In this document: positions 31,445 through 42,336 of the stretch, piece after piece | Position numbering within the stretch: the stretch's first letter is position 1 | How the letters are laid out: each line of letters begins with the position of its first letter | Assembly: GCF_000770795.1 (NCBI RefSeq) | Contig: NZ_JRKJ01000008.1 | Coordinates: 204,585-268,584 of the forward strand | From: Lysobacter dokdonensis DS-58 | GTDB lineage: Bacteria > Pseudomonadota > Gammaproteobacteria > Xanthomonadales > Xanthomonadaceae | Length of the DNA: 64,000 nt | Reading direction: 5' to 3' | Made by a program: the position numbers and the translations under genes | Notes under the pieces: generated by a model | Told to the model about the DNA's origin: nothing | What the model saw: only the letters and a program-made list of their open reading frames with translations | Databases searched by the model: none

Positions 31445-32530
31445 ATGCCACGCGCCTGGAACTTCAGTGCCGGTCCCGCCACGCTCCCCGAACCGGTGCT
31501 GCGCACGGCGCAATCGGAAATGCTGGAATGGCGCGATGCGGGTGCGTCGATCGTCGAAATCAGCCATCGCGGCCCGGAATTCATGGAAGTGGCCGCCGCT
31601 GCCGAAAGCGCACTGCGCACGCTACTGTCGGTGCCCACCGATTACGCGGTGCTGTTCACCCAGGGCGGCGCCACCACGCAGCAGGCGCTCATCCCGCTGA
31701 ACTTCGCAGCCCCCGGCCAACCGGCCGACTACGTCATCACCGGCCACTGGGGCAAGACGGCGATGAAGCAGGCGCAGCCGGTGATCGCCACGCACGTGGC
31801 CGCCACCAGCGAAGCCGACAATTACCGCTCGATCCCCGCCCGCGACACCTGGCAATTCGCGGCCGATTCGGCCTACGTGCACATCACGGCGAACGAGACC
31901 ATCCACGGCGTCGAGTTCCGCGACATCCCCGACACCGGCGACATCCCGTTGATCGCCGACTTCAGTTCCTCGATCGCGAGCGAGCCGCTGGATATCTCGA
32001 AGTTCGGCATCGTCTATGCCGGCGCGCAGAAGAACCTCGGGCCGGTGGGCATCAGCGTCGCCATCGTGCGCCGCGACCTGCTGGAACGCGCCGGCCAGCC
32101 GCGCGCCGACATCTTCGACTATCGCTCGCAGCTCAAGGCGGAGTCGATGCTCAACACGCCGCCGACGTGGAACTGGTACATGCTGGGCCTCAACGTGCAA
32201 TGGATGCTCGACGAAGGCGGCGTGGCCGAGTTCGCTCGTCGCAACGCGCGCAAGGCCGCGCTGCTGTATTCGGCCATCGACGGCTCCGGCGGTTTCTACC
32301 GCAACGAGGTGCAGCCGGCGGTGCGCTCGCGCATGAACGTGCCGTTCTTCCTGCGCGACGAAGCATTGGAAAAGGCGTTCCTCGCCGAATCGAAGGCGGC
32401 CGGATTGCTGGCATTGAAGGGACATCGTGCGGTGGGTGGCATGCGCGCGTCGATCTACAACGCCATGCCGGAGGCCGGCGTGCAGGCGCTGGCGGATTTC
32501 ATGCAGGACTTCGCGACCCGAAATGGCTGA
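31445..32530 (+). CDS. serC: Phosphoserine aminotransferase
   Basis: 361 aa from the ATG at 31445. Class V PLP transaminase: [40 protein letters not shown] and [20 protein letters not shown] with the PLP lysine K196. Phospho-pocket text [20 protein letters not shown]. It makes 3-phosphoserine for serine and, in parallel, pyridoxal 5'-phosphate. It overlaps pheA by 8 bases and so starts a four-gene serC-pheA-hisC-aroA unit. Confidence 0.98.
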   Translation: MPRAWNFSAGPATLPEPVLRTAQSEMLEWRDAGASIVEISHRGPEFMEVAAAAESALRTLLSVPTDYAVLFTQGGATTQQALIPLNFAAPGQPADYVITGHWGKTAMKQAQPVIATHVAATSEADNYRSIPARDTWQFAADSAYVHITANETIHGVEFRDIPDTGDIPLIADFSSSIASEPLDISKFGIVYAGAQKNLGPVGISVAIVRRDLLERAGQPRADIFDYRSQLKAESMLNTPPTWNWYMLGLNVQWMLDEGGVAEFARRNARKAALLYSAIDGSGGFYRNEVQPAVRSRMNVPFFLRDEALEKAFLAESKAAGLLALKGHRAVGGMRASIYNAMPEAGVQALADFMQDFATRNG

Positions 32531-33629
32531 CAACACGCCCCACGACGCAGCGCCGCTGGACCTGGCGAAAGTCCGCGAGCAGATCGACGGCATCGACCGC
32601 AAGATCCAGGCGCTGATCGCCGAGCGCGCGCAGTTCGCGCGGCAAGTGGGCAAGGCGAAGGGCAAGCTCGCGGCGGCGGTCGATTACTACCGCCCCGAGC
32701 GCGAAGCGATGGTGTTGCGCGGTGTCGTGGACCGCAACGACGGCCCGCTGGCCGACGACGTCCTGGTGCGCCTGTTCCGCGAAATCATGTCGGCGTGCCT
32801 GGCGCAGCAGGAGCCGTTGAAGATCGGTTATCTCGGGCCGGAAGGCACGTTTTCGCAGCAGGCGGTGCAGAAGCATTTCGGGCACTCGGCGAAGGGCTTG
32901 CCGCTGGCGAGCGTCGAAGAGGTGTTCGATGAAGTCGCGGCGGGCCACGCGGATTTCGGCGTGGTGCCGGTGGAGAACTCGGGGCAGGGCACGATCCAGT
33001 CGACGCTCGACCTGTTCCTCACCTCGCCGCTGAAGATCTGCGGCGAAGTCGAACTGCGCGTGCACCAATATCTGCTGTCGCGCACGGGCCACATCGAAGA
33101 CATCGAGCGCGTGTATTCGCACCCGCTGTCGCTCGCCCAATGCCGTTCGTGGTTGCGCCAGCATGCACCGAATGCGGAAAAGCTGCCGGTGGCGAGCAAC
33201 GCCGAAGCCGCCCGACGCGCGCGCAACGCGGACGATGCGGCGGCCATCGCCGGCGAGAACGCGGCGCACGTTTATGGCCTGAAGATCGTCGCCGGCCCCA
33301 TCGAGGACCGCCCCGACAACACCACGCGCTTCCTCGTCATCGGCCGCAACATGTTCCCGCCCTCGGGCAACGACCGCACCTCGCTGATGGTGTTCGTCCG
33401 CGACCAGCCGGGCGCGCTGTTCCGCGTGCTCGAACCCTTGTCGCGCCGCGGCGTCAGCATGAACCGAATCGAGTCGCGCCCCGCGCACACGGGGTTGTGG
33501 CAGTACGCGTTCTTCATCGACGTCGGCGGCCACGTGGACGAAGCGCCATTGAAGGACGTGCTGGAGGACCTGGCCGACTTCGCGGAGGACGTCACCGTGC
33601 TCGGGTCGTATCCGGTGGCGGTGCCGTGA
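32523..33629 (+). CDS. pheA: Bifunctional chorismate mutase/prephenate dehydratase (P-protein)
   Basis: 368 aa from the ATG at 32523 inside the serC end. Three parts are clear: an AroQ chorismate mutase helix bundle ([20 protein letters not shown] then [10 protein letters not shown]), the prephenate dehydratase domain ([52 protein letters not shown]) and a C-terminal ACT domain for Phe feedback ([20 protein letters not shown] then [14 protein letters not shown]). It converts chorismate to phenylpyruvate. It is followed by hisC with a GTGA overlap. Confidence 0.98.
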   Translation: MADNTPHDAAPLDLAKVREQIDGIDRKIQALIAERAQFARQVGKAKGKLAAAVDYYRPEREAMVLRGVVDRNDGPLADDVLVRLFREIMSACLAQQEPLKIGYLGPEGTFSQQAVQKHFGHSAKGLPLASVEEVFDEVAAGHADFGVVPVENSGQGTIQSTLDLFLTSPLKICGEVELRVHQYLLSRTGHIEDIERVYSHPLSLAQCRSWLRQHAPNAEKLPVASNAEAARRARNADDAAAIAGENAAHVYGLKIVAGPIEDRPDNTTRFLVIGRNMFPPSGNDRTSLMVFVRDQPGALFRVLEPLSRRGVSMNRIESRPAHTGLWQYAFFIDVGGHVDEAPLKDVLEDLADFAEDVTVLGSYPVAVP

Positions 33630-34729
33630 ATTTCGACGGGCTCTGCGTGCCGGCGCTGCAAGGCCTGCGTGCGTACGATCCGGGGCACGACCTGGTCGCG
33701 TGGCGGCGTCGCGTGGGGCCCTCGCTCGTCGAGCTGGGGTCGAACGAGAATCCTTGGGGCCCGTCGCCTGCGGCGCGTGCGGCGGTGCTCGATCAACTGC
33801 ACGCGATGCATCGCTATCCCGATCCGCTGGGGGGCGACCTCAAGCGGGCGCTCGCCGCGAAGCACGGGGTTGGCCTCGAACAGTTGATCCTCGGCAATGG
33901 CTCCCACGAACTGCTGATGCAACTCGCACAGGTGTTCGCCGGCGCGGGCGATGAAGTGGTCGCGTCGCAATTCGGGTTCGCCGTGTATGCGATCGCAACG
34001 CAGGCGGCGGGCGCGGCCTTGCGCGTGGCGCCCGCACTGCCGCGCGACCACGCGACGATGCCGCGCGGCCACGATCTCGATGCGATCGCCGATGCGGTCG
34101 GCCCGCGCACGAAGCTGGTGTTCCTCGCCAATCCGAACAACCCGACCGGGACGCACTTGGGCATCGCCGCGCTGTCGCGTTTCCTGGAACGGATTCCGCC
34201 GAACGTGCTGGTCGTCGTCGACGAGGCCTACGCCGAGTTCGTCGAGAGTGGTGAGTCGGCGCTGTCGTTGCTCGCATCGCATCCCGGACTGATCGTCACC
34301 CGCACCTTCAGCAAGGCCTATGCGCTGGCCGGGTTGCGCATCGGTTTCGCCGTCGCGCATCCGGCGTTGATCGCCGTGATGGAGCGCGTGCGCGAAAGCT
34401 TCAACGTCAACCACATGGGCCTGGCGGCGGCCGAAGCCGCGCTTGGCGATGGCGAACATCTGCAATGGGGTTTGGCGCGCAACGCCGAAGAGCGCACGCG
34501 CCTGGCCGATGCGCTGGCGACGCGCGGTTGGTTCGTGCATCCATCGCAGACCAACTTCCTGCTCGTCGAATTCGGCGCGCGGGCGGGCGCCATCGAAGCG
34601 GGCCTGCTCGAACGCGGCGTCATCCCGCGCCCGATGGGCGGCTACGGGTTGCCCGAGTGCCTGCGCATCACCATCGGCGACCGCGACGAAAACCGTCGAT
34701 TCCTCGACGCACTGGACCACCTCGCATGA
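33626..34729 (+). CDS. hisC: Histidinol-phosphate/aromatic aminotransferase
   Basis: 367 aa from the GTG at 33626 overlapping the pheA stop. Class I/II PLP aminotransferase of the HisC family: SNENPWGPSPAARAAVLDQL, PDPLGGDLKRALAAKHGV, LANPNNPTGTH and TRTFSKAYALAGLRIGFAVA with the PLP lysine K230. By sequence it is HisC. Its place between pheA and aroA suggests it serves Phe/Tyr synthesis as well as or instead of histidine, as in Pseudomonas hisC2 loci. There is no tyrA in this unit. Confidence 0.93.
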   Translation: MNFDGLCVPALQGLRAYDPGHDLVAWRRRVGPSLVELGSNENPWGPSPAARAAVLDQLHAMHRYPDPLGGDLKRALAAKHGVGLEQLILGNGSHELLMQLAQVFAGAGDEVVASQFGFAVYAIATQAAGAALRVAPALPRDHATMPRGHDLDAIADAVGPRTKLVFLANPNNPTGTHLGIAALSRFLERIPPNVLVVVDEAYAEFVESGESALSLLASHPGLIVTRTFSKAYALAGLRIGFAVAHPALIAVMERVRESFNVNHMGLAAAEAALGDGEHLQWGLARNAEERTRLADALATRGWFVHPSQTNFLLVEFGARAGAIEAGLLERGVIPRPMGGYGLPECLRITIGDRDENRRFLDALDHLA

Positions 34730-36042
34730 CCAACGCCACCCCGCGCGAAGATTGGTTCGCCTCCGCCGGCGGCCCGTTGCGCGGCGAACTGCAGGTGCCC
34801 GGCGACAAGTCGGTGTCGCATCGCGCGATCATGCTCGCGGCGCTCGCCGACGGCACCTCGCGCATCGAAGGTTTCCTCGAAGGCGAAGACACGCGCGCGA
34901 CCGCGGCGATCTTCGAACGCATGGGCGTGCGCATCGAAGTGCCGGAGGCGAGCACGCGCGTCGTGCACGGCGTGGGGATCGATGGCTTGCAGGCGGCGTC
35001 GAGCGCGCTGGATTGCGGCAACGCCGGCACCGGCATGCGCCTGCTTGCGGGCTTGCTGTCGGGGCAGCGCTTCGACAGCGTGTTGACCGGCGACGGTTCG
35101 TTGTCGCGCCGGCCGATGCGGCGCGTGCTGGATCCGCTTGCGCGGATGGGCGCGTCGATCGCGGCGCACGACGGGTTCCCGCCGCTGAAGATCGCCGGCG
35201 CGCAGGCGCTGCGCGGCATTTCGTATTCGTCGGAGATCGCGAGCGCGCAGGTGAAGTCCGCCGTGCTGCTCGCCGGTCTGTATGCGAAGGGCGACACCGA
35301 GGTGCGCGAGCCGCACCCGACGCGCGATTACACCGAGCGCATGTTGCGCGCCTTCGGCTGGCCGATCGAGTTCTCGCCGGGCGTCGCGCGCCTGCGCGGC
35401 GGCCATCGCCTGCGCGCGACCGACGTGTCGGTGCCCGCGGATTTCTCGTCGGCCGCGTTCTTCCTGGTCGCCGCGTCCGTGATTCCCGGTTCCGACATCG
35501 TGTTGCGCGGCGTGGGCATGAATCCACGCCGCACCGGCCTGCTGCGCGTGCTGCGCGCGATGGGCGCGCATGTCGACATCGAAGCGATGGGCGAGCAAGG
35601 CGGCGAAGCGGTCGCGGACCTGCATGTGCGCCACGCGCCGCTGCATGGCATCGACGTGCCCGTGGATGCGGTGCCGGACATGATCGACGAGTTCCCGGCG
35701 TTGTTCGTCGCCGCGGCGTGCGCATCGGGCGCCACGCGCGTGCGCGGCGCGGCGGAACTGCGCGTCAAGGAATCCGACCGCATCGCGACGATGTCGTGCG
35801 GCCTGCGTTCGATGGGGATCGCGGTGGAAGAGACCGAAGACGGCGCGACCATCCACGGTGGCGCGCTGCATGGCGGCCACGTGGTGTCGCACGGCGATCA
35901 TCGCGTGGCGATGGCCTTCGCGATCGCGGGGCAGGTGAGTTCGGGCGAAGTGCAGATCTGCGACACGGCGAATGTCGCCACCTCGTTCCCGGCATTCGAC
36001 CAGCTGGCGCGCAGCGCCGGCTTCGCACTGCGCGCGGATTGA
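34726..36042 (+). CDS. aroA: 3-phosphoshikimate 1-carboxyvinyltransferase (EPSP synthase)
   Basis: 438 aa from ATG at 34726 (ATGA overlap with hisC). EPSP synthase text throughout: LQVPGDKSVSHRAIMLAALA, ALDCGNAGTGMRLLAGLLSG, VLTGDGSLSRRPMRRVLDPL, PDMIDEFPALFVAAACASGA, RVKESDRIATMSCGLRSMGI and HGDHRVAMAFAIAGQVSSGE. The GNAGTGMR loop with Gly-Thr-Gly is the class II-like or class I type that I do not distinguish here. It makes EPSP in the shikimate pathway. It ends the operon; cmk and rpsA, which often follow aroA, are absent and a TonB-like gene converges instead. Confidence 0.98.
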   Translation: MTNATPREDWFASAGGPLRGELQVPGDKSVSHRAIMLAALADGTSRIEGFLEGEDTRATAAIFERMGVRIEVPEASTRVVHGVGIDGLQAASSALDCGNAGTGMRLLAGLLSGQRFDSVLTGDGSLSRRPMRRVLDPLARMGASIAAHDGFPPLKIAGAQALRGISYSSEIASAQVKSAVLLAGLYAKGDTEVREPHPTRDYTERMLRAFGWPIEFSPGVARLRGGHRLRATDVSVPADFSSAAFFLVAASVIPGSDIVLRGVGMNPRRTGLLRVLRAMGAHVDIEAMGEQGGEAVADLHVRHAPLHGIDVPVDAVPDMIDEFPALFVAAACASGATRVRGAAELRVKESDRIATMSCGLRSMGIAVEETEDGATIHGGALHGGHVVSHGDHRVAMAFAIAGQVSSGEVQICDTANVATSFPAFDQLARSAGFALRAD

Positions 36043-36045
36043 GCG

Positions 36046-38050
<2,005 letters not shown>

Positions 38051-38053
38051 CGC

Positions 38054-38635
38054 TTACGCGGCTTCCAGCACGCGCTCGGCAATCGACGCGTGCGCCGACT
38101 TCAACGCATCGACGCGATGCTGGTCGGAATACGCCACGCCTTCGGCACGCACGAACTCGATGTCGGTGACGCCGAGGAACCCGAACACCTGGCGCAGGTA
38201 GGCTTCCTGGAAATCCGCCGGGCTGCTGTCGCCGTAGACGCCGCCGCGGCCGCTGGCCACGATCATGCGCTTGCCGGTCGCCAGGCCTTCCGGGCCGTTC
38301 TCGGTGTAGCGGAACGTCTTGCCCGCCACCGCGACGCGGTCGATCCAGGCCTTCAGCGTGGACGGCACGCCGAAGTTGTACATCGGGGCGCCGATCACGA
38401 TGACGTCGGTGGCCAGGAACTGGTCCATGATCGCGTCGCCCTCGGCCTTGGCGGCCGTATCCACGCCCGTCAGCACCGGCCCGGTGAGGTGGGGCAGCGG
38501 GTTGGCGTCCAGGTCGCGATAGTCGACGGTCAGGCCCGGCACGGCCGCCTGCCAACGCGCGACAATCGCCGCACTCAGCTCGCGGGTGACGGAGTTGGCG
38601 CCGAGGGCGCTGGTGTCGAGATGCAGGAGTTTCAT
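38054..38635 (-). CDS. azoR: FMN-dependent NADH-azoreductase
   Basis: 193 aa from ATG at 38635. Flavodoxin-like AzoR pattern: KLLHLDTSALGANSVTRELS, DVIVIGAPMYNFGVPSTLKA then WIDRVAVAGKTFRYTENGPE and IVASGRGGVYGD. A dimeric quinone/azo reductase of the cytoplasm that protects from quinone and thiol stress. It is divergent from a LysR regulator (127 bases between starts), the usual AzoR arrangement, so that regulator is its likely controller. Confidence 0.95.
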   Translation of the reverse strand: MKLLHLDTSALGANSVTRELSAAIVARWQAAVPGLTVDYRDLDANPLPHLTGPVLTGVDTAAKAEGDAIMDQFLATDVIVIGAPMYNFGVPSTLKAWIDRVAVAGKTFRYTENGPEGLATGKRMIVASGRGGVYGDSSPADFQEAYLRQVFGFLGVTDIEFVRAEGVAYSDQHRVDALKSAHASIAERVLEAA

Positions 38636-38730
38636 GGCCGATCCTCAGATCCGTGCAGCGGGGTTGCTGCGTTGGGGGGAACTGTAGGCCGTTGCATTGG
38701 TGGGATAAAGATGGTCAAATGCCACGCATC

Positions 38731-38747
38731 GTTGCAATCGTGGCAAC
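38731..38747. promoter_or_regulatory. LysR-type inverted repeat in the azoR-lysR intergenic region
   Basis: GTTGC (38731-38735), 7 bases, GCAAC (38743-38747), which contains a T-N11-A core (38733-38745). It lies 15 bases before the LysR start in a 127-base divergent region, where LysR-type regulators usually bind. Confidence 0.5.
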
Positions 38748-38762
38748 AGTCCGGAGGCGGTC

Positions 38763-39767
38763 ATGCAGGACCTCAATGATCTCTATTACTTCTCCGCGGT
38801 GGTCGACAACGGCGGTTTCGCCGCCGCCGAGCGCGCGCTGGGCATTCCGAAGTCGCGCTTGAGCCGGCGCATCAGCGCGCTCGAGAACGAACTGGGTGTC
38901 CGCCTGCTGCAGCGTTCGACGCGCCGCTTCGCCGTCACCGACGTCGGCAGCGCCGTGCATCGCCACGCGCAGACCATGCTGGAAGAAGCCAAGGCCGCAC
39001 GCGAGGTGGTCGACCGCCTCAGCTCCGAGCCGCGCGGCACCATCCGCCTCAGCGTGCCGGTGAGCTTCGCGCAGGAAATGATTCCGCGCCTGATGCCCGA
39101 GTTCCTCGCCAAGTACCCGCAGGTGCGCGTTCAACTGCACGTGAGCAATCGCCGCGTGGACGTCATCAACGAAGGCTTCGACCTCGCCATGCGCGTGCGC
39201 AACAAGCTCGACGACGACGGCAGCCTGGTGATGCGCACGTTCGGGCAGATCCAGGAATTGCTGGTGGCCAGTCCCGGCTATCTCAATCGCATGGGTCGCC
39301 CGAAGGACCCCGACGAGCTGAAGGACCACGTCACGCTCAGCATGAACGAGGACGAGGCGCGCCAGCGTTGGGACCTGCAGGACGCGGCCGGCGAAACGCG
39401 CCGCGTCGAACTCAAGCCGCGCCTGGCGGGCTTCGATTTCCCGATGTTGATGGCGCTCGCGCGGCAGGGCATCGGCATCACGATGCTGCCGGAAACCGTC
39501 TGCGCCGATGCGATCCGCAATGGCGAGCTCGAAGTCGTGTTGCCCGAATGGCGCCTGCCGCAGGGCATCGCGCACTTGGTGTTCGCATCGCGTCGCGGCT
39601 TGCTGCCAGCCGTGCGCGCCATGATCGATTTCCTCGCCGAGCGCATGCCCGTGCTGATCGAGGAGTCGCGCCTGCATTGCCGCAACTGCCCGGGCGGGGA
39701 GAAGCACCCGATCCCGCAGGTCGACCGGCGCAAGCCGGCCGGGGCGACGGCGGCTGCGCCGCGCTGA
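38763..39767 (+). CDS. LysR-family transcriptional regulator
   Basis: 334 aa from ATG at 38763. N-terminal winged helix: LNDLYYFSAVVDNGGFAAAE, RALGIPKSRLSRRISALENE then LGVRLLQRSTRRFAVTDVG. A periplasmic-binding-protein-like effector domain follows (IRLSVPVSFAQEMIPRLMPE, PRLAGFDFPMLMALARQGIG). The C-terminal extension has a Cys pair (HCRNC) and a basic Pro-rich tail, somewhat longer than usual. It is divergent from azoR and probably controls it in response to quinones or electrophiles, as for other AzoR-linked LysR proteins (inference). Confidence 0.93.
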   Translation: MQDLNDLYYFSAVVDNGGFAAAERALGIPKSRLSRRISALENELGVRLLQRSTRRFAVTDVGSAVHRHAQTMLEEAKAAREVVDRLSSEPRGTIRLSVPVSFAQEMIPRLMPEFLAKYPQVRVQLHVSNRRVDVINEGFDLAMRVRNKLDDDGSLVMRTFGQIQELLVASPGYLNRMGRPKDPDELKDHVTLSMNEDEARQRWDLQDAAGETRRVELKPRLAGFDFPMLMALARQGIGITMLPETVCADAIRNGELEVVLPEWRLPQGIAHLVFASRRGLLPAVRAMIDFLAERMPVLIEESRLHCRNCPGGEKHPIPQVDRRKPAGATAAAPR

Positions 39768-39776
39768 ACCTGCGCG

Positions 39777-40016
39777 TCAATGGCTGAGCTGGCGGCCGCG
39801 GTTCGGATCGTAGAACTGGGCCGCCGTCAGCAACGCGAACGCGCGTGATTGCAGCTCATGCTCGACGCGTCGCCGCAGGGTGGGGTCGAGCAGATCGGGC
39901 TCCAGCACGCCGAGCCAGTTCACTTGCGAGCCCCGCAGCGCGTCGATGACCGGACCGCGTTGCAGCAGGTAATGCCCCTGATAGCAGCGATACACGTTGA
40001 GCAGGTTCGACGTCAT
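39777..40016 (-). CDS. Small hypothetical protein
   Basis: 79 aa from ATG at 40016 (AAGG nine bases upstream). Unrecognised. It begins TSNLLNVYRCYQGHYLLQRG and contains PVIDALRGSQVNWLGVLEPD, then ends with FYDPNRGRQLSH. Probably cytoplasmic, with no signal or TM helix. Its stop is 9 bases from the LysR stop (convergent) and it is followed upstream by a 123-base stretch with no gene up to the QueC-like stop. Confidence 0.6.
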   Translation of the reverse strand: MTSNLLNVYRCYQGHYLLQRGPVIDALRGSQVNWLGVLEPDLLDPTLRRRVEHELQSRAFALLTAAQFYDPNRGRQLSH

Positions 40017-40139
40017 GGCAATCGGCCTTGTCGAGGTTGAGAGTGGCCGTGCATTTCGCCAATGAACATGAGCTTTGCGAATCCCCCGACACGGTGAGCA
40101 AATGCCGGTGGCCCGTTGTCCTGTTTCACGAACATGACG

Positions 40140-40916
40140 TCACGCGCGCAGCCGACGCAGCCACTGCCGAGTCTTGCCCCGCAGCGGTTGGAGCGTCTTG
40201 CCGAAGAGCGCCGACAACGCACGGCGCCGCTGCGGGATGCGCCATGCGAAGCCATCCTGGATCGCGTACTGGCAGGGATTGCAGAACCCGCAGGGACGTC
40301 CGTCGCGCGTGGGCGAATGACAGAACCATGTCATCGCCATGACGTCGTTCCAGCCGCTTTCACGCACGTGCGCGAGCGTTTCGAGTTTGTCGGTGTTGAA
40401 CAGTGGTAACGAAAACCCGCCGAAGATCGTGCCGATCGGAGTGCGAAGGTGCGCGTCCTCCACGCGATAAGTGTCCAGGCCATGCGCGTCGCGCGCCCGG
40501 CCGACGAATTCGTGCATGACGCCATGCGCGCCGTGGATGGTCTTTTCCAGCGACAACTCGACACCCTGCACATCGAACTGCTTCGCGAACCGCGCGAGGA
40601 ATGCGTACTGATCGCCGATGCCGCGCACACGCAGGACCTGCGCGAACGCCGCCTCGATGACGGGGTCGGGTTGCACCTCGTCCAGGCGCACGACGCGCGT
40701 CGGCAACAATCGCGCACGCGTTGCCGGATGGTGCTCGGCGAGCCACGCACGCATGCGATCCATCGCGCGCACTTCCATCGACGCCGAAGCGCGCTGCGCG
40801 TCGTACAGGTACCAGGGCTCGACGGACCGTTCGAGTTCGAGCAACAACACGAGCAATCGGTACGTCGAATCCCACCCCCCGGTCCACAGCAACGGCACGG
40901 GCGACTCGGTGGACAT
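40140..40916 (-). CDS. QueC-like (7-cyano-7-deazaguanine synthase superfamily) PP-loop protein
   Basis: 258 aa from ATG at 40916 (AAGGGGAG seven bases upstream). PP-loop ATP pyrophosphatase motif PLLWTGGWDSTYRLLVLLLE near residue 10 and, at the C-terminus, a zinc site WFCHSPTRDGRPCGFCNPCQ with the C-x9-C-x2-C-x2-C spacing of QueC. It is longer than typical QueC and lacks the extended SGGLDS form (TGGWDS here). No queD, queE or queF is in the window, so it is an orphan. It may serve a preQ0-type reaction on another substrate; not established. The gene is flanked by tRNA-Ser. Confidence 0.8.
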   Translation of the reverse strand: MSTESPVPLLWTGGWDSTYRLLVLLLELERSVEPWYLYDAQRASASMEVRAMDRMRAWLAEHHPATRARLLPTRVVRLDEVQPDPVIEAAFAQVLRVRGIGDQYAFLARFAKQFDVQGVELSLEKTIHGAHGVMHEFVGRARDAHGLDTYRVEDAHLRTPIGTIFGGFSLPLFNTDKLETLAHVRESGWNDVMAMTWFCHSPTRDGRPCGFCNPCQYAIQDGFAWRIPQRRRALSALFGKTLQPLRGKTRQWLRRLRA

Positions 40917-41023
40917 GGCGGCGCTCCCCTTGACGCTGCGCGTGTCCCCCGAAGAACGGACCGCGCACCGGACATGGGCCATTTGGCCGCCCGCACCGCC
41001 ACCCGGTAAAGTGTCGACCCGAT

Positions 41024-41113
41024 GGAGGGATGGCCGAGCGGTTTAAGGCACCGGTCTTGAAAACCGGCGTTGTCGAAAGACAACCGTGGGTTCGAATCCC
41101 ACTCCCTCCGCCA
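41024..41113 (+). tRNA. tRNA-Ser (TGA anticodon)
   Basis: 90 nt with encoded CCA. Acceptor GGAGGGA/TCCCTCC pairs, D arm GGCC-GAGCGGTTTAAGG-C type, anticodon arm CCGGT-CTTGAAA-ACCGG gives TGA, a long variable arm (GTTGTCGAAAGACAAC, with GTTGTC/GACAAC stem), and T arm GTGGG-TTCGAAT-CCCAC. Typical class II tRNA-Ser. Confidence 0.97.
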
Positions 41114-41131
41114 TCACCGCTTCCGCGCGCG

Positions 41132-42319
41132 TCACACCGCATTCCCCGCCGCATTCCCCGACGCCCAGGCCCACTGGAAGTTGTAGCCGCCGAGCCAGCC
41201 CGTGACGTCGACGACTTCGCCGATGAAATACAGGCCGGGCATGCGCTTGGATTGCATGGTGCTGGAGGAGAGTTCGTCGGCGTCGACGCCGCCGAGGGTG
41301 ACTTCGGCGGTGCGGTAGCCTTCGGTGCCGCTGGCGACGAGTGCGAAGTCACCGATCACCTGCGCGATCTCGCGCAGTTGCGGGCCGTTGAATTGTTTCA
41401 TCGGGCGATTGGGCAGCCAGTGTTCGCACAATCGCTGCGCGAAGCGTTTCGGCAGCACGTCGCCGAGCACGGTCTTGAGTTCCGCCGCGGGGCGGTCGCG
41501 TTGCCATTGCTGCAACGCCTCCAGTGCGTCGCGGCCGGGCAACAGATCGAGGCGCAAGTCGTCGCCGGGTTGCCAGAAGGACGAGATCTGCAGGATCGAT
41601 GGACCACTGATGCCGCGGTGCGTGATCAGGAAATAGTTGCTGAAGCTCGTGCCGTTGCATCGTGCCGTCACCGGCAACGCGACACCGCTGAGGTCGGCGA
41701 ACGGTTCCTGGTGCTTGCCGCTGAGCGTCAGCGGCACGAGGCCGGCGCGCGTGGGCAACACCGCGTGCCCGAACTGACGCGCGAGTTCGTAGCCGAACCC
41801 CGTCGCGCCCATGCTGGGAATCGACAATCCGCCGCTCGCCACGACCAGCGAAGGCGCGGAGAAACTCCCGCGCGTGGTGTGCAGGCGGAACCGGTCTTCG
41901 TCGCTCTCGCCGTGGCTGACGCGTTCGATGCTGCAACTGGTTTCCACGCGCACGGAGGCAGCGCTGCATTCGTCGAGCAGCATCTTGACGATCTGCTTCG
42001 ACGAGTCGTCGCAGAACAACTGGCCAAGCTCCTTCTCGTGATAGGCGATGCCGTGGCGCTCGACCATCTCGATGAAGTGGTACGGCGTGTAACGCGCCAG
42101 CGCCGACTTGCAGAAGTGCGGGTTGGCCGACAGGTAATTGGCGGGCGTGGCGTGGATGTTTGTGAAATTGCAGCGGCCGCCGCCCGACATCAGGATCTTC
42201 TTGCCGCAACGATTGGCGTGTTCGACCACCAGCACGCGCTTGCCGCGGCGTCCGGCGGTGATCGCGCACAGCAGGCCGGCAGCGCCGCCGCCGACGATGA
42301 GGGTGTCGAAATGGGACAT
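41132..42319 (-). CDS. BaiN/RdsA-family NAD(P)/FAD-dependent oxidoreductase
   Basis: 395 aa from ATG at 42319. FAD-binding N-terminus (FDTLIVGGGAAGLLCAITAG, RRGKRVLVVEHANRCGKKIL then MSGGGRCNFTNIHAT), which is the HI0933/YhiN signature, and C-terminal GLYFIGEVVDVTGWLGGYNF then QWAWASGN, also typical. A soluble flavoprotein of unclear substrate; the family name comes from bile-acid-modifying BaiN. The 17 bases separating it from the nitronate monooxygenase start form a divergent pair. Confidence 0.92.
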   Translation of the reverse strand: MSHFDTLIVGGGAAGLLCAITAGRRGKRVLVVEHANRCGKKILMSGGGRCNFTNIHATPANYLSANPHFCKSALARYTPYHFIEMVERHGIAYHEKELGQLFCDDSSKQIVKMLLDECSAASVRVETSCSIERVSHGESDEDRFRLHTTRGSFSAPSLVVASGGLSIPSMGATGFGYELARQFGHAVLPTRAGLVPLTLSGKHQEPFADLSGVALPVTARCNGTSFSNYFLITHRGISGPSILQISSFWQPGDDLRLDLLPGRDALEALQQWQRDRPAAELKTVLGDVLPKRFAQRLCEHWLPNRPMKQFNGPQLREIAQVIGDFALVASGTEGYRTAEVTLGGVDADELSSSTMQSKRMPGLYFIGEVVDVTGWLGGYNFQWAWASGNAAGNAV

Positions 42320-42336
42320 TGGGCTACAGTGCCAAA

